Source: Notolepis coatsorum
Lineage: Eukaryota; Chordata; Actinopteri; Aulopiformes; Paralepididae
Direction: 5' to 3'
DNA: 64,000 nucleotides
Assembly (NCBI GenBank): GCA_963971535.1
Contig: OZ020591.1
Location: forward strand, 16,074,623 to 16,138,622
Numbering within the stretch: the stretch's first letter is position 1; every line of letters starts with the position of its first letter. Below the pieces are notes generated by a model. The model was not told where the DNA came from and did no database searches. It saw nothing but the letters and a program-made list of their open reading frames with translations. Below are positions 54,566 to 64,000 of this stretch, piece by piece. Position numbers and translations under genes: made by a program.

Positions 54566-54852
54566 ACACACACTCCTGTCTGCAACGCGGGTCAGGCTGA
54601 GAGAGAGCTGGGTGCTGCGCTGTTCTAAGTGAGCATGGCCTATTGAGTTGATTGATTGATTGATTGCTAATTTTATTACTGTACGCTTGGTTTCCAACTG
54701 GTTAAGTTTAGGCCCTCTACAGTAGGTTTAAAAAAAGAAATAAAAAAATAGGGCGAAGAAAACGTTTTTTTCCTATAGGGCAAAAAAACGTTTTAATTTG
54801 TTTTACCTACTTTCTATAGAATCATCTAAGAATGAAGTTCTATGGAAAGTAG
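54131..54852. other. Intron-like spacer with poly-C/(CA)n
   Basis: AT-rich; a C run followed by (CA)n lies at about 54522-54573. No coding sequence. Confidence 0.45.
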
Positions 54853-54937
54853 GTCTGCATTCCCTTAACAATTGTGTGTATTGAGCCGTACTGTATTGTA
54901 CCCATTCTGCATCTGGTAATAAAATTTTCAATCAATC
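54853..54937 (+). mobile_element. L2 3' tail fragment
   Basis: Only the last 85 bp of the L2 element: CTGCATTCCCTTAACAATTG, TGAGCCGTACTGTATTGTAC, and an (AATC)n end. Shares its sequence with copies B, D and E. Confidence 0.85.
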
Positions 54938-55090
54938 ATTCCAATAATACACAGTTGGATGTGTTAGTTGGTTGGATGCACTTCAAGCTGCTTCCACATG
55001 AGGCAACTTCTCTCAATAATTCCAATAATACACAGTTGGATGTGTTAGTTGGTTGGATGCACTTCCGATCTGCTTCCACATGGAGGCAAA
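54938..55090. repeat. 81-bp tandem duplication
   Basis: Two copies of a unit starting ATTCCAATAATACACAGTTG and containing GTGTTAGTTGGTTGGATGCA, at 54938-55018 and 55019-55090, with small differences. Confidence 0.85.
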
Positions 55091-55235
55091 TTGTCTTTTT
55101 TGTAGTTGTGGGAACTACTTTTTCTGGCGGATGGTTTTTTCAATAAATCTTCGATTAATGTGTGTTTATTGTATAGAAATAAGGTTGGATGATTGTGGCA
55201 TTTGTATAAAAGCTTTACACCACTTGCAGTCGTGA

Positions 55236-55304
55236 TTTGTGAATAATAAACCATGCCTAGGGGTGTCTAACGACCACCCCTAGGCATGGTTTATTGTTCA
55301 CAAA
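55236..55304. repeat. 30-bp-stem hairpin
   Basis: 55236-55265 pairs with 55275-55304 (one mismatch) around a 9-nt loop. The inner stem is CCATGCCTAGGGGTG, and each arm includes AATAAA on its own strand. It lies between the two P-like exons. Confidence 0.85.
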
Positions 55305-55489
55305 CCACTCCTGCGCGTGATGTAATGCTTAATGACATTATCATACAGTTCAGTCTGTATCACAGTGGTGACAAATTCTGCAAACAGATAGACAAACAAA
55401 TTTTTCTAAATACTCAAAATGGTCTTCAGAACCGCATTTCTTAAGAAAAAAAAACATATGGACAGACAAACTGAAAAGAATACAAACAT

Positions 55490-55690
55490 ATGCTGACACT
55501 TCGTGTCACTTGGTATTGTGGCTGGTAAATATGTACCGGATGCTCTGATGGAGTTAAAGAGAAGTTCCAAGTGGTCCTGGCTGAACCTGTACGTCAGGAC
55601 ATATCGCTGTCCCTCAAGCAGATCAGGAACCATCAACATCAACGTGTCAATGTTGATGATGAAGCCCAGGATAGAGAGGAACCTTCAAAC
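55490..55690 (-). pseudogene. P-element/THAP9-like transposase, internal exon
   Basis: Minus-strand translation reads LGFIINIDTLMLMVPDLLEG, then QRYVLTYRFSQDHLELLFNS, then IRASG. The block LTY.FSQDHLE.F...R..G is a signature of P-element/THAP9-type transposases. It lies upstream (in minus orientation) of the C-terminal exon at 54130-53665, which fits exon order. The N-terminal catalytic half was not recognised further upstream. Exact exon borders are uncertain. Confidence 0.6.
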
Positions 55691-56160
55691 GCAAATATTG
55701 TATTACTATGATGATCCTGCCAAAACAGTACACAAGAAATCAGGGATGCAAACACGCTATAGGGTGAAAATAGTGAATGCTCCCAGAGCAGCACTCCTCA
55801 GGGAGCTACCACGGCAGACACAAATCCACATTTTACACAATTCACTTCATTGCCACATTTTGGGAAAAAAGGGTAACCTAAAGCTGACTAGTTTGCATCC
55901 CTGATCTTGAATGTATAATCAGTGCGAGTGTGCTAAAAGTAATTTTAAGGATCCTAAGATCCTTACAATTACTTTTAGGACACTAAACTTGCTTGAATCA
56001 ATTCACAAAAGAACGTGCAGACCATGCAATACTTACAGTACTGTACCATTTTGACACCTGGATTGGGGGGGGGGGACTGAACACAAGAAAATTGGGGCAG
56101 AGACAAATTCACGGACAGCCAACACATTGGAGCAACATAGTATCATATGAATATGAATAA
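55691..56160. other. Non-coding with small palindrome
   Basis: A 21-bp-arm hairpin (55933-55953 with 55958-55978, one mismatch, loop CTAA) with arms CTAAAAGTAATTTTAAGGATC. A G run is at about 56066-56074. Otherwise unassigned. Confidence 0.5.
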
Positions 56161-57130
56161 TACATACCACTTTATGACCTCGATGCAGAAGAGTAGGGCA
56201 TCTCATGAACTTTATGCAGACAGGAAAGAGCATCTTATGAACTCGATGCAGAAGAGTAGAGCTTGTGTATGTATGTATGTGACAAATAAACCTCTTGAAT
56301 CCTGTCATATATTCAATCAGTTTCAGTAACTACAGAACACATAATACTAGACAACTCACTTGTTGAGGTCCGGCCGTCTGGACGGTCTGGGCTTCCACAG
56401 CACATTCCATGATAAAAAAAAAGTATCAATTTAGTTAGATAGATGATAGATCATCATCCAACACTATCTACAGTATCCTATCCTGTGTTCTGATACGACC
56501 GCAGGCGCCGGCACGGTCACCGGGCGTTGTCAATAATAGTCCCCACCGGAGCAAAGTGGGTCAAGTTTGATTTGTACCGTGCGTGCGTGCAGGCTGCAGC
56601 GCCGCCGCGCTCCGAATGGTAATTGCAAGAATAGCATGCATGTTGCCATATTACGTGTGAATTAGTGCGCAAATCATTAATCATACATCCAAAATAGCAT
56701 ACGTTTATTATTATACACGATGATTATACAGAAAATTACAGAAAAATGAGAAATGCATGGCAAAAGTAGCATTTATTTTCAGTAATTTAGAGACCCCCAG
56801 GGGAGCTTTAGAGACCCCCAGGGGAGCTGATGTCTGATCTAGGGGAGCTATAGCGGACCGAGCTCCCCCCGTGGATCGCACCTATGAACTCGATACAGAC
56901 AGGAGGACAGAACATCTTATGAACTTGATGCAGACAGGACAGAACATCTTATGAACTCGATGCAGACAGGAGGACAGAACATCTTATGAACTCGATGCAG
57001 ACAGGAGGACAGAGCATCTGAACTCGATGCAGACAGGACAGAACATCTTATGAACTCGATACAGACAGGACAGAGCATCACATAAACTTGATGTTAAACA
57101 AGAGAACAGCGCATCTCATGAACTTATGTC
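56161..57130. repeat. Dispersed GAACTCGATGCAGACAGGA minisatellite-like units
   Basis: Units of about 30-37 bp with ATGAACTCGATGCAGACAGG and ACAGAACATCTT occur at 56180-56260 and again at 56885-57125, separated by unique sequence (56270-56880) that includes a duplicated TTTAGAGACCCCCAGGGGAG at 56787 and 56808. Confidence 0.7.
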
Positions 57131-58675
57131 ATGGACTTTAGGGATGCACTGAAACCCGGTAGAATTGAGCTATTGGTAATAGTTAAAAATCTTACATACT
57201 CAGTCTGAGCACCAAAGCAGTACTACTTAGTTTTACCTTAGATAATTGAATGATGTGTAAATTGACCACTTGTATACATCTAACGAAGAATAAAATAAAC
57301 CCTTATTTTCTAAATCAGCAATCTCATTCTGATAATTTCTTAATAATTAATAATTTGTACTGGGTATTGGTGACTACTGAAAAGTTGAGTAGTTGTACTC
57401 AAACTTGTGTGGGAGGTAAATGGTATCAGTGCATCACTAACAGAACATTCACTATTTTAACAGACCTCTTTGTTCTGTAAAGGGGTGTGCCATCTTCCAT
57501 CTTCAAAGTGAGCAAGAACCCCCTGGCTCTTGACAAGAACTCCCTGGTGCTTTTCAAATTCCTAGAACCAAGGGGGGCTTTGAACCCTTTGGCTCTGGGA
57601 TTGCGGCTGTTCAGCCTGTCCGTTATCTATAAACAAATATCTAAATATAATTGGAAGCACTGAAATCATCACCATAACTGTGTCAACATGTATCAGATAG
57701 TAAGTATGAGGAATAGTTCCTCTGTGGCTGTGCTTTTTACAAATAAATTGCTGCATGTGACAACAAGGGTGCTTCTTAGGTAAGTATGAGGTAAGTATAA
57801 AGAGTTTTAGGCAAGTGCTTGCATATTGTTGAATTTGAAGGCAGTCATAATTATTTAACCATTCCCAATGCCCAAATTCAAATGTTAATGTAATAATGTT
57901 ATTTTATACAACGAACAACCAAAATAGGTGTGTTCTGAACTTTCAGGTATGGTATTTTCACATTTTTGTGAAAACTTAAAATCTGAAATCTCTCACCTGT
58001 GATGACATGAGAATGCCACCAGGATTATATGGGTTAAAGTAATGCATCACTCAAATGTTGATAAAAACAGTAGAATATTGGAAAATGATTTGGGTCAATG
58101 ATGCAAATCTATAGCTGTGATACCTTAAAGGATAACTCCACTATTTTGGGAAATTAGCTTATTTAACATCTTCCCTGGAGTTAGACAAGAAGATGCATAC
58201 CTTTTTTGTCTCTGTGCGTGCATTTAGCTTTGGGAACAGACGATCCGTTAGCATAGCTTAGCTTCATCACTGGAAGTGGGGGAGGACAGTAGCCTGACGT
58301 TCCCTTTGAGTGTACAGTTTGATTGATGGATTTAAAAGTTTATTAACAGATTGCAGAATACACTGCAAATACAACTCCAAAACGTTCATGTAAACATGTT
58401 GTGACCTGTGTATTCACCACGTGGAGAAATAAAAAATTATTGAATTAGACAATTACGTTTTATAAGCAAATATACTCAGAACTATTTTTTGACCAACCAC
58501 TCCTCTGGGCGCAGTGATTTCATTGATACCTGCTAACGTTGAGGGGGCGGGCACTGAGACTGCCGGTGTCTGTCTGCGTAGAGTTTACATTTTTATTTCA
58601 TTCAAAGCATCCGAACCGATTGAATTGAAGCTATCGCTACCTGCTCGCTCTGATACATATCTCAACTTTATAATC
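57131..58675. other. Non-coding upstream region of THAP gene
   Basis: AT-rich to about 58110. The segment 58125-58300 (TTAAAGGATAACTCCACTAT, then TTAGCATAGCTTAGCTTC) resembles an interspersed repeat common in teleosts. The last 180 bp before the ATG are the likely 5' leader; an in-frame upstream ATG at 58514 is not conserved THAP sequence. Confidence 0.4.
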
Positions 58676-58975
58676 ATGGTGCAATACTGTTTTGTAAATG
58701 GTTGTGATAATCTAGAAGGTAGGCCAGGTGATCACTTTTCTTTTCATAGAATTCCAAAAGATCCTGAAAGGATAAAGACATGGCTACTTGCTCTGAACAT
58801 GGATCTCAACACACCGATTGAAATAATTAAAAAAGGAATGATTTGCTCAGAACATTTTGTAAATGAGGACTTTCGTGACACAAGTCTATTGCGACGTTAT
58901 CTGAAGTCTACAGCTATCCCATCCATCGGCATAGCAAGGCGAGGAGAAAGTGAAAGAGTAACGGTGACAACGGCG
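58676..58975 (+). CDS. THAP-domain protein, exon 1
   Basis: Exactly 100 codons from ATG 58676 to a consensus donor (GCG|GTGAGT). The THAP zinc-dependent DNA-binding domain is complete: MVQYCFVNGC (Cys5, Cys10), FSFHRIPKDPERIKTWLLAL (the conserved FHR.P and Trp36), MICSEHF (Cys57, His60) and LKSTAIPSI (the AVPTIF-type closing motif). THAP domains occur in transcription-type regulators and at the N-terminus of P-element-type transposases, so this may be either a host gene or the first exon of a transposon gene. Start chosen because THAP domains begin at MV..C. The intron is phase 0 and leads to exon 2 at 60241. Confidence 0.8.
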
Positions 58976-59321
58976 GTGAGTTTTCAATGATTATTATGAC
59001 GATTATTTATTTTTATGAAAAATTATTTAAAATGTTTATTAGCAACGCCGAGGTTTCAAACCATCCCGTATCCCGTATCCCAGAACCAGTCCTTCATGGT
59101 CAACATACGTTGGTTTCCTATTGAGGAGCAAGTGACTATGGATTCAGTCACGAAAGGGGCTAAGGCTACTCGTAAATATGGTCAGGTCTATGAAGTCTGA
59201 AACCTACAAAATTGATATATATTCTTATAAAAGGGGGAAAAACGGGAATACATTTCATTCGTTATTTACATGTGTCTATCCATGACGTCCAACCCTCTAT
59301 TTTTATAATGTGGCCTACTGG

Positions 59322-59539
59322 CCTATATGGTAACTCAGAACATTGTACATATGTCTATACCGAACACTGTGACCTCATTTTCTTCTTCTAAATTCATGCT
59401 ATATTATGTTATTATGTTATTTGATACTATCTTGTCTAGCACAGTCTCTGGAGCGTAACAGTAAGAAGCATTTTGTATGAAAGTATTCTGTACTTCTGTA
59501 TGACAACTATTAAAGAACTTGAACTTGAACTTGAACTTG
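59322..59539 (+). mobile_element. Rex1 3' terminal fragment
   Basis: Matches the end of the Rex1 3' untranslated region (GTCTCTGGAGCGTAACAGTA, AAGTATTCTGTACTTCTGTA) and ends in (CTTGAA)n. Strongly 5'-truncated. Confidence 0.85.
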
Positions 59540-59839
59540 CTATAGACCGTCTAGTGTAATCTGCAGTATATTATGAAAACACATCAATGATTTATGAACA
59601 GTATTATGATTCTACAATTGGACAATGCAAGTTATATACACACACATATGAATTTCTATTTACTACTTTCATTTCATAATTATCTTTATATACTTTGATT
59701 CTATTGCTACTATGTATGCATATAGATATGCATATTACAGCTCCTGTCTGCTCACTGCAAACACAGGAACTCTAAGCATTCTGTGACGACCCCCCCCCCT
59801 CTTTTTTCCTTTGTGCCACTCTGAAACCCTTCCCCCAAC

Positions 59840-60110
59840 AGGATGCTCAACGACAATAACACTATGTAACAAACCATCAACTACACACACATCCACACGT
59901 ACACACTAACTTTAAATAAACAACTCACTGTAGCACCCACTTTATATTTATTGGTAAAGAGATTTGCACTACAACTCATACCTCATTGCACTTTCCCTAA
60001 GTTGTACCTCATCCCATTTCTGCATTGTACTGTATATTGTATTGTAACTCAGTTACTAATTTTTTTACTACCCTGTATTATATATATGTATATTGAACAC
60101 TTTTGTTTAC
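59840..60110 (+). mobile_element. Rex1 3' untranslated fragment
   Basis: Matches the first part of the Rex1 3' untranslated region seen at 9745-10080 (AACACTATG.AACAA.CCATC, TATATTTATTGGTAAAGAGA, TTGCACTACAACTC). It lacks the terminal CTTGAA tail. Confidence 0.7.
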
Positions 60111-60240
60111 GTACTTTGACTTTTTTGGACAATGCAAGTTATATACACACACATATGAATTGCATTCCAAATATATTGCCTTCATGTATATATTATGAAT
60201 AATAATGTGTTTTTATCCATGTTCTGTCATTCATCATTAG

Positions 60241-60420
60241 GGTGACCCAGAAGTGGTGGATCCTACCAGCCTGTTTTCTAGTCGACCACAATCAACACCC
60301 AAGAAAATACGTTCAGAACAGCCTGCAGAGTTCAAACTCCCACAGCTGACTAGTCCTCAGCAAACAGTGACCCGCAGAAAAGCATGCATTTCCCTGGCAC
60401 CCAGCTGGACACAACAACAG
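60241..60420 (+). CDS. THAP-domain protein, exon 2
   Basis: 60 codons between a good acceptor (CATTAG|GGTGAC) and donor (CAACAG|GTAGGC), in the same phase as exon 1: GDPEVVDPTSLFSSRPQSTP, KKIRSEQPAEFKLPQLTSPQ, QTVTRRKACISLAPSWTQQQ. No known domain; a basic, Ser/Pro/Gln-rich linker as often follows THAP domains. Two phase-matched exons without stops support a genuine, recently functional gene. A methionine inside the exon at 60384 is in a different frame and is not a start. Confidence 0.65.
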
Positions 60421-60504
60421 GTAGGCTAATTAGTCATATCTCATACTATGAATTTTTATTACTTTTCATTTTAATAAATGTAAAGAAAGTTATTTTATTT
60501 GTAG

Positions 60505-60536
60505 GACATGGCATCTTCTTCCACAATGACTACATG
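60505..60536 (+). pseudogene. THAP gene exon 3, cut by BEL insertion
   Basis: An acceptor (TTTATTTGTAG) at 60494-60504 is followed in phase by codons for DMASSSTMTT. At 60537 the sequence becomes the last 8 bp of the BEL LTR plus the BEL interior. The rest of the gene is not in the window, so the gene is interrupted here. The exon call is weaker than exons 1 and 2 because only 32 bp remain. Confidence 0.5.
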
Positions 60537-60546
60537 CAGTTACAAT

Positions 60547-60564
60547 TGGTCCTTCGAGCCGGAG
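60547..60564 (+). other. BEL-2 primer-binding site
   Basis: TGGTCCTTCGAGCCGGAG, identical to BEL-1. Confidence 0.75.
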
Positions 60565-60588
60565 GGTAACTAGTGTAATATTAATATA

Positions 60589-63500
60589 GTGTTATTAATA
60601 TTGAAATGGCCTATGATGAACACTCCACGAAACGGTCCTCCTAACGTAGAACGCCCGCGGCGCAGACGACAGACACCTCAGTACTTAGAGGATTACGCTG
60701 TCAGTCAACTACCTAGCCTTCTACAGACGGTAAACGCGGTAAAAGTAGAAAGTAAAATTATGTCTGACCTTAACGACCAGGTTACCCCGACCACAGAGGC
60801 CCTAGTGGGTTCTAATGTAACTGACCAAGCTCACGGTGGGGACCAGGAGGGAACAGACATGCCTTTACCCCCCGCCAATACCGAAGAAGTAGTCCCCGAC
60901 CAGCTCCGGGAGGAAGACAACCCTCCAGAGGTGGAACCCTGCACGGAACAAGATGAGGAGAGCGCCGAGGAGATAGAGCTCCAGGACTCCCCAAAGAGTA
61001 CAGCCAGGAGCGGCTCACCTCTACAAGCGTCTTCCCCCAGCAAGGCGGAGAGGATGCTGTCACAGGCGTTCCTCGTCAGCCTGACAGCCTCTACCGAACG
61101 CGATCGACTCCAGGGTGAACGCGATCGACTTCAGGGTGAACGCGATCGACTCCAAACACAGCAACGGAGCGAAGAAGAGCACATACGCCTGGAGATGAGA
61201 CGCCTTCAAACGGAAGAGAATATGGCAAGAGACCGGTCCGACGCCCAACGCGCCGCTGACGGTGCCCAAAGAGAAGCAGAGCGCGACATCGCTCTCATCC
61301 AGCGCGAAGCCGAGCGCGACAGACTACAAGCCGAGCGTGACAGACTACAAGCGCAGCTAATGGAGCAGCTGATCACCAGGGCAACACCCTCTCCCTCCGC
61401 CAGGGGTTCAAGGGCCTCGTCGAGACAACAGTAAAGGGCAGCATCCCCTAACCGACCAAGCGACCCTGAACTTGACCACCAGAGAGAGCCTATACCCCCC
61501 GCAGACCCCCTTCCCCGACCGGTCCAAGCGAGACCCAGCTACAAGGAAGGAGCAGCATACACTGCGGAGAGGCTAAATAAACGACTACAGGATCTAGAGG
61601 ACCTGACAGAAGAAGAAGAGGGAGAGGAGGAGAACCAAGCCCGACGACAGCACAGTACTCCACCGGACCAGGAGGTCCAGTACAGCCCAGGCTATACCCC
61701 CGCGGCGCTGTGCTACAGACCCCCGACTCTATTCACGGGTGAGCATGACGCACGACCAGCCCCGAGGAACAGCACCTGGACCAGCGGGCCATGGTACCCT
61801 GCCGGTACCAGCCCACAGAGAGGCGCAAGAGGAGACTCGCCTAGGAGGCCTCTCTCCCAACGCTCACCGATGTGCCAGCCATCCACGGCATCATACATTG
61901 GCACACCGACGTTTCCAGACTTCACCCATGAGAATCGAGCACAGTACACGGAGCTCCGGATGTGCTTAGAGACAATGATGGTGGATGTCGTTGACGAACG
62001 CCACAAGTATGCAATATTACTGAAGCACCTGAAAGTACCCCGAGCGCACAATATAGCGCTAGCCTATGCCACCTCTACGACCCCATACACCGCGGCTCTA
62101 GCAGCGCTGGACCAGAGATATGGACGTATATGGGATTACGTAATCCAAGAGATAAGGCATATTGACCGCCTACCCCCAGCAACAGACAATCGCTCACTAG
62201 ACGACCTGTCTATAAAAGTGCAGTCCCTGGTAGGGATGCTGGGAGCGCAACGAGAAAAGGGTATGCACGAGCTATACGCCAACTCTAACGTCGAGAGGAT
62301 TTTAGAGAAGCTGCCGCCCGCCAGACAAGAGCGCTTTAGGCGGCAAAGAGACCACCGTGATCCTAACGGTCCCGAACCATCCCTCCTCGATTTAGCCGAC
62401 TTCCTGAAGAGAGAAGTCAGCAGCCTACGCTTGGATACATTCGTGCGGAGCACACCAAGCTCCAGAGAGGGACCTAGGAGAGTAAACGATGGAAGAAGAT
62501 CAGTGACTGTCATGCACCAATCAGAATCAGTACCGAGCAGTAAGAACCACAGTACCCCCTCGAGAAAAGAGAAGTGGAAGATGGTGTGCCCGTACTGCGA
62601 GAAGGAACACTGGCTGTCACAATGTGACCTGTTCAAGAAGATGAATGCAGAAGAAGTGAGTCAATGGATAAAGTCCAACAGGCGCTGTTACCGATGTGCG
62701 CGCAGTCACATGGCAGCCGAGTGCCGCCTAAAGAAGAGGTGCAGTCGGTGTGACGGAGCCCACCTAGATGTCCTACACGACAGTAACAGAAGAAAGCCTG
62801 CACCTGCACCATCGAGCAGCACAAAGGCAAGTGTCATGTACATTGACCCCGCCAGCAGCAGCGGCGCCCAGGTGCTCTTAAAGGTAGTCCGTGTAACATT
62901 GAGCCACCAAGATAAAGTCATGGACACTTACGCCGTCCTTGATGACGGGTCAGAGAAGACCCTTCTCCTCGCATCCGCTGCGGCCCAGCTGGGACTGCGG
63001 GGGAGCGAGAACCAGATGACGATTCGGACAATAAGAAGAGATTTAAAGACGATAAAAGGCGAGAATGTCTCCTTCACTATCGCAGCAAGCGGGCAGCCAG
63101 AGAGACGGTATAGGATTACAAATGCTTTCACCAGCCAAGAAATAGGACTATCACAGTACACCTACCCCATCGCCAAGCTGATGGATAAATATGTGCACCT
63201 GCGTCAACTACCTATCCCGCTCATAGACGGCGCCACCCCGACCCTGCTGATAGGCTCCGACCATGCAGACCTCATAGTCCCGATAGACCGGGTCCATACA
63301 GGACCCAGAGGCTGTCCTGCAGCAGTCGAGACCCGCCTAGGATGGACACTACAAGGCCCCCTCGCTAAATCTCTCAACCGAACAGCAGCCACTAGCTGCC
63401 TCCACTCCAGAGTGACAGAAGAAGACACCACTCTCCTGCAGCATGTCGAGAGGCTATGGACACTAGAGACAATGCCCTTTAGGAACGAAAAGAAAGACAT

Positions 63501-63780
63501 TCGTTCTAAAGAAGACATTTACGCCATAAACCTCCTCGAGCAAGGGACAAAGAGAGTCACAGTCGGCGGAGTGATGAGATACGCAACTCCACTCCTGAGG
63601 CGAGAGGGAATGCCCACCTTTCACACCACGAAAGAAGCTACGGAGCGGTATCTATTGAACACAGAGCGGCGCCTAGCCAAAGACCCCGCTCAAGAGAGTG
63701 TGTACCGCGCTGAGATTGAGAAGCTAATCACAGCGAGACACGTAATGAAGATTGACATTAAAGAGGCCGATCAGACGACC
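60589..63780 (+). pseudogene. BEL-2 gag, protease and start of RT
   Basis: Starts at ATG 60589 (ATG ATG AAC at 60613 is the alternative). The first 281 codons hold the acidic N-terminus and the Glu/Arg/Gln coiled coil (with an extra repeated RDRLQGE unit relative to BEL-1). An in-frame TAA at 61432-61434 interrupts it, after which the same frame stays open to 63807. It contains the capsid-like region, three Cys/His knuckles (CPYCEKEHWLSQC, CYRCARSHMAAEC, CSRCDGAHLDVLH), the protease motif AVLDDGSEKTLL and the region leading into the reverse transcriptase. About 34 bases present in BEL-1 are missing at about 63783, which shifts the frame. One nonsense codon and one deletion are the only breaks noticed. 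Confidence 0.85.
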
Positions 63781-64000
63781 GAACGGCAAGGATCGCATTG
63801 TGTTTAACTGCAGCTACCAGATCGGATCCCAGAATCTGAATAAAGAGCTCTTGCCCGGCCCCACACTCGGCCCCTCTCTACTAGGCGTGCTACTACGCTT
63901 CCGCCAGGACAAGGTGGCTATCAGCGGGGATATCAAAGGGATGTTCCTGCAGGTGAGACTAGTGGAGGAGGATAAGCCCCTACTGCGGTTCCTATGGAGA
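63781..64000 (+). pseudogene. BEL-2 reverse transcriptase, beginning
   Basis: Out of frame with the upstream part because of the deletion, but still readable: IVFNCSYQIGSQNLNKELLP, then VAISGDIKGMFLQVRL (first catalytic Asp). Cut by the window edge. Confidence 0.8.

Larger units (their letters stand above)
58976..60240 (+). other. THAP gene intron with Rex1 3' fragments
   Basis: A 1265-bp intron with GTGAGT at the start and TTCATCATTAG at the end. It contains two Rex1-derived pieces and a 34-bp direct repeat (GGACAATGCAAGTTATATAC) at about 59622 and 60129. A C run is at 59792-59800. Confidence 0.7.
60537..64000 (+). mobile_element. BEL/Pao LTR retrotransposon 2, 5' part
   Basis: Begins with CAGTTACA (the last 8 bp of the BEL-1 LTR), then the primer-binding site and interior, collinear with BEL-1 from 27152. 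The 5' LTR is missing. The element runs off the right edge within the reverse transcriptase. It shares highly similar but not identical sequence with BEL-1, so it is a separate insertion of the same family. Confidence 0.9.

Overview
The window looks like an accessory, transposon-dominated stretch of a ray-finned fish (teleost) genome. The evidence is a Rex1-type non-LTR retrotransposon, a tRNA-derived SINE of the kind common in teleosts, many copies of one L2-type LINE with (AATC/ATTC)n tails, BEL/Pao and other LTR retrotransposons, THAP/P-element-like sequence with spliceosomal introns, long minisatellites and an assembly gap. Nothing looks bacterial, and there are no operons. The only cellular-type gene structure is a short THAP-domain gene near the right end, which may itself be transposon-derived. 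All identifications come from reading motifs; no database search was possible.

Layout. 1-6.2 kb: LINE fragments, a 118-bp-arm palindrome made from LINE 3' ends, a minus-strand L2/CR1-type LINE, a 33-bp minisatellite, and a tRNA-SINE with target-site duplications. 6.2-11.4 kb: an L2 copy (A) split by a full Rex1 insertion with a 7-bp duplication. 11.4-26.5 kb: fragments of another LINE and of L2, then a long L2 copy (B) with a 2A-like motif at its N-terminus. Copy B is split by a 10.5-kb minus-strand LTR element with near-identical LTRs that encodes only a Gag-like protein. 26.5-34.9 kb: BEL/Pao element 1, with a half-deleted 5' LTR and a broken pol. 34.9-37 kb: a Rex1 3' fragment and an L2 copy split by a piggyBac-type MITE. 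37-51.4 kb: a 3-kb array of a 28-bp minisatellite interrupted by an 11.2-kb insertion. That insertion has inverted terminal repeats, a matching internal complementary region and no target duplication (DIRS-like architecture). It carries two 5S rRNA-like sequences and is itself split by a 5.7-kb LTR element whose LTRs and interior are packed with minisatellites. 51.4-60.5 kb: a gap, L2 tails, a degenerate P-element/THAP9-like transposase on the minus strand, hairpins, and a plus-strand THAP gene. 60.5-64 kb: BEL/Pao element 2, which begins inside the third exon of the THAP gene and runs off the window.

The elements do not form a pathway. What they record is a stratigraphy of nested insertions: L2 <- Rex1, L2 <- Gag-only LTR element, L2 <- piggyBac MITE, minisatellite <- DIRS-like <- minisatellite-LTR element, THAP exon <- BEL. 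LTR pairs differ by only one or two substitutions seen by eye, so several insertions are recent. The most unusual object is the DIRS-like insertion carrying 5S rRNA-like sequences. The intact Gag-only LTR element is the second.
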